Shown: positions 6,235 through 12,207 of the stretch, in pieces
How the letters are laid out: the number at the start of each line of letters is the position of its first letter
How positions within the stretch are numbered: position 1 is the stretch's first letter
Assembly (NCBI GenBank): GCA_002346435.1
Contig: DDZT01000046.1
Location: 1 to 12,207 of the forward strand
Origin: Anaerolineales bacterium UBA3001
GTDB lineage: Bacteria; Chloroflexota; Anaerolineae; Anaerolineales; UBA11657
Length of the DNA: 12,207 nucleotides
Reading direction: 5' to 3'
Position numbers and translations under genes: made by a program
The notes under the pieces: generated by a model
Seen by the model: only the letters and a program-made list of their open reading frames with translations
Told to the model about the DNA's origin: nothing
The model's database searches: none

Positions 6235-7644
6235 TTATATTATCTCTCTAACATCTGATATTGCTCCCGCCACTGCTGTTGCAGCTGCTGTGAGCGGAGA
6301 TGCTAGGAAGGTACGTGCACCTTTGCCTTGGCGCCCTTCAAAATTCCTATTGCTAGTACTGACAGCATATTGGCCAGGTTCGACTTGGTCTCCGTTCATT
6401 GCTATACACATGGAACAACCCGCTTCACGCCATTCGGCGCCCGCGTCAGTAAACACTTTGTTTAAGCCTTCAGATTCTGCTTGTATTTTTACTGATTGTG
6501 AACCAGGCACTATTAACATTCTTATATTTTCCGCAATTCGGCGTCCTTCTAGTATTTTGGCCGCTAGACGCAAATCAGAAATACGACCGTTAGTACAGCT
6601 TCCTATGAATACGACATCGACAGGATGTCCTAATAGTGGTTGTCCTGGTTGCAACTCCATATACTTTAGAGCATCCTCCAAATTATGCTGTTTGTCCAGA
6701 TCATCATATTGGTTCGGGTTCGGAATTGGGTCTGTGATTTGAAGTCCCATGCCTGGGTTTGTACCAAAAGTTATCATTGGTTCGAGTGAAGACGCATCCA
6801 GTGTGATAGATTGGTCATAAATAGCTTCTCCATCAGTAGGGAGTTTTTTCCATGACTCAACAGCTTTATCCCATTCAATTCCCTTAGGAGAGTGTTCGCG
6901 TCCAGCCAGATACTCGAAAGTTGTCTCATCAGGTGCGACCATTCCAGCACGAGCTCCACCTTCAATTGACATATTGCAGATGGTCATTCTTTCTTCCATT
7001 GTAAGGCCGCGGATTGCTTCACCGGTGTATTCAAATACATGACCTGTACCACCGCCAATACCAATTTTTGCAATTAGGGCTAGTATTATGTCTTTTGCAG
7101 ATACGCCTATTCCCAGTTTGCCTGACACGTTCACTTGGAACGTTTTAGGTTTGTGTTGTAGAAGGCATTGACTGGCTAGTACATGTTCTACCTCACTGGT
7201 GCCTATCCCAAAAGCCAGAGCGCCAAATGCACCATGTGTTGAAGTGTGGCTATCACCACATACTATCGTCATACCAGGCTGAGTTCGTCCGAGTTCAGGA
7301 CCTATAACATGTACTATGCCGCGCATAGGAGACTCCATTCCATAAAGTCCTATGTCAAATTCCTCACAGTTTTCAGCAAGTTGTTGCAGCTGCGCAGCTG
7401 CTTGAGTGTCGGCCATAGGGATTGAGAGTGGTGTCGTAGGAATTGAGTGATCCATTGTAGCAAGTGTTAGTTGTGGACGTCGTACTTTCAATCCGCGTTC
7501 TCGTAGTCCGGTAAATGCCTGTGGTGATGTGACTTCATGGACCAAATGTAGGTCGATATATATCACTGCCGGAGACTTTGGTTCTTGTGTAACTATATGT
7601 GAGTACCAAATTTTTTCAAAAAGTGTAAGTGGATTAGATTGCAT
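6235..7644 (-). CDS. leuC: 3-isopropylmalate dehydratase large subunit
   Basis: LeuC is the iron-sulfur subunit of isopropylmalate isomerase, an aconitase-family enzyme. At 469 aa it matches the bacterial large subunit. Cluster ligands are Cys350 in GSCTNGR (349-354) and Cys410 and Cys413 in AGCSMC (408-413). Other family motifs are DLHLVHEVTSPQAF (31-44), the ATMDHSIPT region (62-70), CGDSHTSTHGAFGALAFGIG (129-148) and NRNFEGRQGKGARTFLASP (432-450). It directly precedes leuD, its partner. The ATG at 7642-7644 has a good GGAG (7654-7657 on the minus strand) nine bases upstream, in the 17-bp gap after leuA. It probably serves both the leucine and citramalate branches, since no second isomerase is present here. 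Confidence 0.97.
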   Translation of the reverse strand: MQSNPLTLFEKIWYSHIVTQEPKSPAVIYIDLHLVHEVTSPQAFTGLRERGLKVRRPQLTLATMDHSIPTTPLSIPMADTQAAAQLQQLAENCEEFDIGLYGMESPMRGIVHVIGPELGRTQPGMTIVCGDSHTSTHGAFGALAFGIGTSEVEHVLASQCLLQHKPKTFQVNVSGKLGIGVSAKDIILALIAKIGIGGGTGHVFEYTGEAIRGLTMEERMTICNMSIEGGARAGMVAPDETTFEYLAGREHSPKGIEWDKAVESWKKLPTDGEAIYDQSITLDASSLEPMITFGTNPGMGLQITDPIPNPNQYDDLDKQHNLEDALKYMELQPGQPLLGHPVDVVFIGSCTNGRISDLRLAAKILEGRRIAENIRMLIVPGSQSVKIQAESEGLNKVFTDAGAEWREAGCSMCIAMNGDQVEPGQYAVSTSNRNFEGRQGKGARTFLASPLTAAATAVAGAISDVREII

Positions 7645-7661
7645 AAGATAGCACTCCGTGT

Positions 7662-9308
7662 TTAGTCTTTAGTAATAGTGTTGTTGTGATCATTATGTAA
7701 ATCTAATGCTTCAATCGCCTTGTTGAGAGCATTTACGTAAGCTCGTGCGCTGGCAACAAAAATATCTGTACTCGCTCCATGTCCTCCGAAAGATCTATAC
7801 TGCATTTGTTCTCTTTGCGGGGATAGGCGCTTAGGAGCTGATACTTTTTCTGAATCTATTTGTATTCGTACAGTAACCTCACCAATTGCATCGATTCCTT
7901 CAGTTACTGCATTTACATTATATTCCGTTAGTTCATTCGGCAACTGTATGATGTGGTCTATAGCACTGTAGCAAGCATCGACTGGACCAGTGCCAATAGA
8001 CGCTTGTTCTGTTAGTAGCCCGTTTGGGTCAACGATTCGTACAGTTGCTGTCGGTAGACCCAATGTGCCGCACACTACTTGCACATCCTGCAACTTGAAT
8101 ACTTCTACGGGTTGATTAATTTCATCAGTAATTAGTACTTCTATATCCGCATCTGTGACTACTTTTTTCTTTTCGGCTACTCTCTTAAAGCGTCTAAAAA
8201 CGTCTTTTAGATCTTCATCATCAAGTTCATATCCCAGTTCCTGTAGTCGGACTCGAAGTGCATGGCGTCCAGAGTGTTTACCTAAAACTAGTTTGGACTG
8301 TGACAATCCTACTGTTTCAGGACGCATAATCTCGTAGGTCTCTTCGTTTTTGAGCATTCCATCCTGATGAATACCAGCTTCATGTGCAAAAGCATTTGCT
8401 CCTACTATAGCTTTGTTGGGTTGTACTACTATTCCAGTGTAATTGCTGACCATACGACTGGTGCGCATAATTTGAGTTGTGTCTATACCGTGCTCAAGCT
8501 CAAAGATTGACTGTCGCGTTTGCAAAGACATAACAACTTCTTCTAGGGAAGTGTTGCCAGCACGTTCACCAATTCCGTTAATGGTCACTTCGGCTTGTCT
8601 TGCACCTGCTCGAATACCCGCTAGAGTGTTTGCAGTGGCCATGCCGAGGTCGTTGTGGCAGTGTACTGACAGAATTACCTGTTCTATTCCGGGTGTATTA
8701 GCAACGATTCCAGTAATAAGTTGCCCAAACTCGTCAGGAGTAGTATATCCTACAGTATCGGGTATATTTAAAGTGGTTGCTCCAGATTTTATTGCTTCTT
8801 CTAAAACTGTATAGAGAAATTCTGGTTGGCTACGACCAGCATCCTCTGGACTAAATTCCACATCATTACACAGTTGTTTAGCGTATGCCACTGTGTGTTT
8901 GACTCTATCTATTACTTCTTCGGGGTCCATACGCAGTTTGTGTCGCATATGTATTTCAGAAGTAGCAAGGAAAGTATGAATACGTGGATGGTCTGCACTC
9001 TGTATAGCTTCCCAAGCAGCGTCAATATCCTGTTCTGACGCCCGAGCTAAACCGCATATTATAGGAGTGCTTTTATATTCTTCTCCTAATTGCGTTAGGG
9101 AATCTTTTCTACCTATTTCATCAGCTATGCCTTTTACCGCATCTAAATCATCTGGAGATGCTGCTGGGAAACCAGCTTCAATAATGTCAACTCCAAGTCT
9201 AGCTAATTGTCTAGCAACTTCAAGTTTTTCTGAACTAGTGAGAGTTGCTCCCGGTGATTGTTCACCATCTCTTAGCGTAGTATCGAAGAAACGAACATAG
9301 TTGGTCAT
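7662..9308 (-). CDS. leuA: 2-isopropylmalate synthase
   Basis: LeuA condenses 2-oxoisovalerate with acetyl-CoA, the committed step of leucine synthesis. The 548-aa protein is slightly longer than the common ~510-520 aa type. The catalytic barrel shows FDTTLRDGEQSPGATL (8-23), IEAGFPAASPDD (43-54), the metal-binding HCHNDLGMA (216-224), INGIGERAGNTSLEE (243-257), HEAGIHQDGML (309-319) and LGKHSGRHAL (342-351). A C-terminal allosteric domain spans about 390-530, with GTGPVDACYSAID (439-451) and GGHGASTDIFVASARAYVNALNK (508-530), consistent with leucine feedback. It is the paralogue of CimA in the same operon; GEQSPG and the KHSGRHA motif identify it as LeuA. The upstream ribosome site is weak (GGGG about 13 nt before the ATG). 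Confidence 0.96.
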   Translation of the reverse strand: MTNYVRFFDTTLRDGEQSPGATLTSSEKLEVARQLARLGVDIIEAGFPAASPDDLDAVKGIADEIGRKDSLTQLGEEYKSTPIICGLARASEQDIDAAWEAIQSADHPRIHTFLATSEIHMRHKLRMDPEEVIDRVKHTVAYAKQLCNDVEFSPEDAGRSQPEFLYTVLEEAIKSGATTLNIPDTVGYTTPDEFGQLITGIVANTPGIEQVILSVHCHNDLGMATANTLAGIRAGARQAEVTINGIGERAGNTSLEEVVMSLQTRQSIFELEHGIDTTQIMRTSRMVSNYTGIVVQPNKAIVGANAFAHEAGIHQDGMLKNEETYEIMRPETVGLSQSKLVLGKHSGRHALRVRLQELGYELDDEDLKDVFRRFKRVAEKKKVVTDADIEVLITDEINQPVEVFKLQDVQVVCGTLGLPTATVRIVDPNGLLTEQASIGTGPVDACYSAIDHIIQLPNELTEYNVNAVTEGIDAIGEVTVRIQIDSEKVSAPKRLSPQREQMQYRSFGGHGASTDIFVASARAYVNALNKAIEALDLHNDHNNTITKD

Positions 9309-9336
9309 GACAAATTAATTGCCCCGTAAGTTGTTA

Positions 9337-10350
9337 TTACTCACCTGGTTTAATTGTTACTGGATCTATAAATGGCATCATACTACGTAACTTGGCTCCT
9401 ACTTCTTCAATAAGATGGTTTTGTTCTTCACTCCGTTTCTTGTTGAACCAAGGGCGACCATTTTCATTTTCTTCAATCCATTGTTTTGCGTAGGCTCCGC
9501 TTTGTATATCGCTGAGGATTTGCGACATTGCTCCTATGGTTTCTTCAGTTACAATTCGTGGACCTGCTACGTAATCACCATGTTCTGCTGTGTCCGATAC
9601 TGAGTACCGCATATAATTTAGTCCGCCTTGGTAGAGCAGGTCTACAATTAGCTTGAGTTCATGCATGCACTCAAAATACGCCACCTCTGGTTGGTAGCCA
9701 GCCTTAACAAGCGTCTCAAATGCAGCTTTTACCAAAGCACTGACACCACCGCACAAAATGCTTTGCTCGCCAAAAAGGTCAGTCTCGGTTTCCTCCGCAA
9801 ATGTAGTTTCTAGAGCTCCTGCTCGAGTAACGCCAATTCCCCATGCGTATGATAAGGCTGTATCCTTGGCCTTGCCGGAGGCATCTTGATGTACTGCTAG
9901 CAATCCTGGCGTACAACCACCTTCAATAAAGGTTTCGCGCACGCGATGTCCAGGAGCTTTGGGAGCAATCATACTCACGTCTACTTCAGATGGAGGCTCA
10001 ATTGTGTTGAAGCGTATATTGAAGCCATGTCCGAACATAAGAGTTTTTCCACCCGTTAGATTGGGCTCTATATTTTCAGTATATATTTTTGGTTGGACCG
10101 TATCGGGAGCAAGTAACATAATTACGTCTGCCCATCTTGATGCTTCAGATACACTCATGACCTCCAATCCATCCTTCTTTGCCTTATCTATGCTTTTACT
10201 ACCTTCATGAAGACCTACAATTACGTTAACGTCATTGTCCTTAAGGTTCTGAGCATGAGCGTGTCCCTGTGAACCGTATCCGATAATTGCTACCTTTTTC
10301 CCTTTTATAATACTTGGATCAGCATCTTTGTCATAATAAATTGTTGCCAT
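9337..10350 (-). CDS. ilvC: Ketol-acid reductoisomerase (class I)
   Basis: IlvC converts 2-acetolactate or 2-aceto-2-hydroxybutyrate to the dihydroxy acids by Mg2+-dependent alkyl migration and NAD(P)H reduction, serving valine, leucine and isoleucine. The 337-aa length is that of the short class I enzyme. The Rossmann fold carries GYGSQGHAHAQNL (24-36) and the cofactor loop GLHEGSKS (46-53), where His replaces the frequent Arg or Tyr. His107 in FGHGFN, Asp190 and Glu194 in ETDLFGEQ, and Glu226 and Glu230 in FECMHELKLIVDLLYQGG (225-242) are the expected catalytic and metal ligands. A strong GGAGG four bases before the ATG supports this start. It is separated from ilvN by the largest gap of the operon (80 bp), which holds a small palindrome. 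Confidence 0.97.
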   Translation of the reverse strand: MATIYYDKDADPSIIKGKKVAIIGYGSQGHAHAQNLKDNDVNVIVGLHEGSKSIDKAKKDGLEVMSVSEASRWADVIMLLAPDTVQPKIYTENIEPNLTGGKTLMFGHGFNIRFNTIEPPSEVDVSMIAPKAPGHRVRETFIEGGCTPGLLAVHQDASGKAKDTALSYAWGIGVTRAGALETTFAEETETDLFGEQSILCGGVSALVKAAFETLVKAGYQPEVAYFECMHELKLIVDLLYQGGLNYMRYSVSDTAEHGDYVAGPRIVTEETIGAMSQILSDIQSGAYAKQWIEENENGRPWFNKKRSEEQNHLIEEVGAKLRSMMPFIDPVTIKPGE

Positions 10351-10354
10351 GTGG

Positions 10355-10359
10355 CCTCC
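10355..10359 (-). promoter_or_regulatory. Strong ribosome binding site of ilvC
   Basis: On the minus strand GGAGG lies four bases before the ilvC ATG. It is the best Shine-Dalgarno match among the gene starts in this window; most genes here have weak sites or depend on overlap with the previous stop. This would suit high, independent translation of ilvC after the 80-bp gap. Confidence 0.7.
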
Positions 10360-10381
10360 GCTAAATATTAGATATCATAAG

Positions 10382-10399
10382 TTTGTAATTGTTTACAAA
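10382..10399 (-). promoter_or_regulatory. AT-rich palindrome in the ilvN-ilvC gap
   Basis: TTTGTAA (10382-10388) and TTACAAA (10393-10399) form a perfect 7-bp inverted repeat around a 4-base centre. It lies about 30 bases before the ilvC ribosome site on the minus strand. Only one G-C pair is present per stem and the T run is upstream rather than downstream in the transcript, so it is not a convincing terminator. It may be an operator or part of an internal promoter, or chance in AT-rich DNA. Confidence 0.3.
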
Positions 10400-10430
10400 A
10401 AATCCATTCTGTACGGCAGTCATTCTTGTG

Positions 10431-10949
10431 TTATTTGGTTTCAAACATTGGTGGATCAGAAGAATCTTGATCATCCCCTCTTTGAATTGCTATCACTCCA
10501 GTACGTTGAACTTCAACTATTCGGAAAGGTTCCAGCATTTGTAGTAAACGGGTAACTTTTTCTGCTGCACCACTAATTTCAAGTATAAGAGTCTGAGATG
10601 CGGTATCTACAATATTAGCGCGAAAAATATCCGCTATTTGTACAATTTCACTTCGAGTTTTACTATCAGCATTTACCTTGATAAGAGCTAATTCTCGAGC
10701 TACTGGAGATTTGTGTGTTAGATCATCAACTCGTAGAACATTGACTAGCTTATACAGGTTAGCCTCAATTCGTTTTGCTACGTTTTCTTCCTCAGCGTTT
10801 ACCATTATTGTCATTCGAGAAACTCCAGCCATGTTTGTATGACCTACGGCTAGAGATTCAATATTAAAACCTCGGCGACGAAATAATGAAGCTACTCGAT
10901 TTAGAACACCGGGTTTGTCTTCTACGTAGGCAATAATTGTATGTATCAT
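10431..10949 (-). CDS. ilvN: Acetolactate synthase small (regulatory) subunit
   Basis: This is the regulatory subunit of acetohydroxyacid synthase; it binds IlvB, raises its activity and gives feedback inhibition by valine. The 172-aa length fits the IlvN/IlvH family. An N-terminal ACT domain occupies about residues 2-76, with VEDKPGVLNRVASLFRRRG (9-27), FNIESLAVGHT and GVSRMTIMV; the second, C-terminal domain follows with ARELALIKV, EISGAAEKVTRLLQMLEPF and EVQRTGVIAIQRG. The last 15 or so residues (DDQDSSDPPMFETK) are polar and probably unstructured. It sits 21 bp after ilvB; the ribosome site is weak. ilvN and ilvH are not separable here by sequence alone; ilvN is chosen for its place beside ilvB and ilvC. 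Confidence 0.95.
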   Translation of the reverse strand: MIHTIIAYVEDKPGVLNRVASLFRRRGFNIESLAVGHTNMAGVSRMTIMVNAEEENVAKRIEANLYKLVNVLRVDDLTHKSPVARELALIKVNADSKTRSEIVQIADIFRANIVDTASQTLILEISGAAEKVTRLLQMLEPFRIVEVQRTGVIAIQRGDDQDSSDPPMFETK

Positions 10950-10970
10950 ATCATCACTGTAAACCAGTAC

Positions 10971-12207
10971 TTACCATTCGATCTCTGGTTTTGGTCTTCT
11001 TATCATATCATCCAAGTCGGCTCCAGTAGCTACCATTGGATATACAGAATCTTCCTGTTCAACTACGAAGTCTATAACTACTGCACCTAGCGTACTTTGT
11101 GCTTGTCGGACAGCTGTTTCCACATCTTCACGCTGTGATACTCTAATACCAGTGGCATGGTGTGCTTCTGCTAGTTTCACAAAATCGGGACTAAGCATTG
11201 GAGTAGCTGAATACCGACCATCATAAAAAAACTCTTGCCATTGCCGAACCATACCCAAATATCCGTTATTAATTATGGCTACATTTAAATCAATGTTTTC
11301 CTGAGCTAGGGTAGTGAGTTCTGCTGCCGTCATTTGAAAACCGCCATCGCCGCAGATGACCCATACTTCTTTCTCTGGACAAGACAACTTTGCTCCCATA
11401 GCTGCTGGTAGTGCAAATCCCATTGTTCCGAGACCACCGGAAGTAATCAAAGATCGAGGGGTATCATGATGATAATATTGAGTTTCCCACATCTGATGTT
11501 GTCCGACATCAGTTACGACCAATGCGTCTCCGTCTGTTAGACGCCAGATGTCATGAATAACATGAGCAGCATACAGATGTCCCATATCAGGCATGTGTTT
11601 GATATCACGTACAGCTGAGTCTCCTCTATGTGCTTCTATTGCCCTTATCCACTCTTCACAGTTTCCCTTATTAGTCTGTGGTGTTAGTTTTTCTAGCATT
11701 TCTCGTAAATCACCTACAATTGCAACATCGACCTTAACATTTTTGTCTACTTCAGTAGGGTCGATTTCAATATGGATTTTCTTAGCCTGTTTAGCATAAT
11801 TAGCCAAATTTCCAGTAACACGATCATCAAATCGCATTCCAAATGCTAGCAGTAGATCAGCTTCTTGTATAGCAGTGTTTACCCATGCTTCTCCATGCAT
11901 GCCCATCATACCTAGATTAAGTGGATGAGATGCTGGAAATCCACCAAGACCCAACAATGTCATAGAGAGTGGAATATTGGTGCGTTCAACAAATTTCAGC
12001 AATTCTGCCATCGCGCCTGATGCAATAACGCCCTGTCCGGCTAAAATAATAGGGCGTTCAGCATTGTTTATTAAATCCACAGCTTCTTGAAAAGTTTGTT
12101 TGTCCGCACTCATATCAGGACGGTAACCCGGCAGTTTGACAGGTTTATCGGTCCATTTGAATTCTATTTTTTCATTTTGCACGTCTTTTGCAATGTCAAC
12201 TAGAACA
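10971..12207 (-). CDS. ilvB: Acetolactate synthase large (catalytic) subunit, N-terminus beyond window edge
   Basis: The enzyme uses thiamine diphosphate to join two pyruvates into 2-acetolactate, or pyruvate and 2-oxobutyrate into 2-aceto-2-hydroxybutyrate. The reading frame is open through the right edge. The last bases encode LVDIAKDV, the conserved end of the PYR domain, so the GTG at 12180-12182 is internal and not a start. About 411 residues are present; a full protein is usually 550-590 aa, so roughly 150-160 N-terminal residues, including the catalytic glutamate, lie outside. Present are the middle FAD/Rossmann-like domain (with ILAGQGV and AFGMRFDDRVTG) and the thiamine-binding PP domain, with GDGGF and the NN of IINNGYLG, plus GMVRQWQEFFY, typical of the anabolic FAD-containing form. 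ilvN follows directly. Confidence 0.95.
   Translation of the reverse strand, partial: VLVDIAKDVQNEKIEFKWTDKPVKLPGYRPDMSADKQTFQEAVDLINNAERPIILAGQGVIASGAMAELLKFVERTNIPLSMTLLGLGGFPASHPLNLGMMGMHGEAWVNTAIQEADLLLAFGMRFDDRVTGNLANYAKQAKKIHIEIDPTEVDKNVKVDVAIVGDLREMLEKLTPQTNKGNCEEWIRAIEAHRGDSAVRDIKHMPDMGHLYAAHVIHDIWRLTDGDALVVTDVGQHQMWETQYYHHDTPRSLITSGGLGTMGFALPAAMGAKLSCPEKEVWVICGDGGFQMTAAELTTLAQENIDLNVAIINNGYLGMVRQWQEFFYDGRYSATPMLSPDFVKLAEAHHATGIRVSQREDVETAVRQAQSTLGAVVIDFVVEQEDSVYPMVATGADLDDMIRRPKPEIEW

Larger units (their letters stand above)
2187..12207 (-). other. Branched-chain amino acid operon ilvB-ilvN-ilvC-leuA-leuC-leuD-cimA-leuB-pheA
   Basis: Nine genes run in one direction from right to left. 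The gaps are ilvB-ilvN 21 bp, ilvN-ilvC 80 bp, ilvC-leuA 28 bp, leuA-leuC 17 bp and leuC-leuD 1 bp; leuD-cimA, cimA-leuB and leuB-pheA are 4-bp overlaps. The spacing argues for one transcript with translational coupling in its distal half. The promoter and any leader attenuator lie beyond the right edge. After pheA no strong terminator is visible. Confidence 0.85.

Noticed and set aside
6290..6742. 150-codon open frame on the plus strand
   Set aside because: It lies wholly antisense to leuC, whose motifs are intact, and the translation resembles no family; it is a shadow of the coding strand.
8479..8814. 111-codon open frame on the plus strand
   Set aside because: It lies antisense to leuA and has no recognisable features or ribosome site.
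10194..10217. Unusual cofactor loop GLHEGSKS in IlvC
   Set aside because: The residue after GL is recalled as variable among class I enzymes, so cofactor preference cannot be judged from this change.
12180..12182. GTG as the start of ilvB
   Set aside because: The frame stays open to the window edge and encodes the conserved LVDIAKDV segment before it, so the gene continues outside the window.

Overview
This window comes from a bacterial chromosome of moderately low G+C (about 40% by eye). It holds two convergent transcription units and no sign of mobile DNA, rRNA, tRNA or CRISPR. The gene order (ilvB-ilvN-ilvC-leuA-leuC-leuD-cimA-leuB), the presence of citramalate synthase and a one-gene AAA+/VWA metal chelatase would fit a Chloroflexota (Dehalococcoidia-like) genome. 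That assignment is inferred from gene content and order only and is not proven by the window.

Left unit (plus strand, 1-2176): a promoter with consensus -35 and -10 hexamers and a perfect 16-bp tandem duplication lead into a ChlD/BchD-type cobalt- or magnesium-chelatase gene. The gene is split over two reading frames. The AAA+ ATPase half (120-1232) ends at a TAA. The linker and VWA half continue in the -1 frame to 2176. The frames meet at a run of nine A's followed by G, which contains the heptamer A AAA AAG, the same slip site used by dnaX of E. coli. The -1 frame is open from the A run onward and gives a 685-residue fusion of normal family length. The best reading is programmed -1 frameshifting or transcriptional slippage that makes an AAA-only subunit and an AAA-VWA subunit from one gene, as reported for chlD genes. 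A missing A from a sequencing error is the main alternative.

Right unit (minus strand, 12207-2187): a compact operon read from right to left, ilvB (cut by the window edge), ilvN, ilvC, leuA, leuC, leuD, cimA, leuB, pheA. The last three junctions (leuD/cimA, cimA/leuB, leuB/pheA) are 4-bp ATGA overlaps, and leuC/leuD are 1 bp apart, so the distal half is probably translationally coupled. IlvBN and IlvC make the branched keto-acid precursors. LeuA and CimA are paralogous acetyl-CoA condensing enzymes that both feed the shared LeuCD isomerase and LeuB dehydrogenase, one toward leucine and one toward 2-oxobutyrate and isoleucine without threonine. PheA adds a phenylalanine step. IlvN, LeuA, CimA and PheA each carry a domain of a family known for end-product feedback. 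ilvD, ilvE and the operon promoter are not in the window.

No wholly unknown system is visible. The most interesting object is the frameshift site in the chelatase gene.
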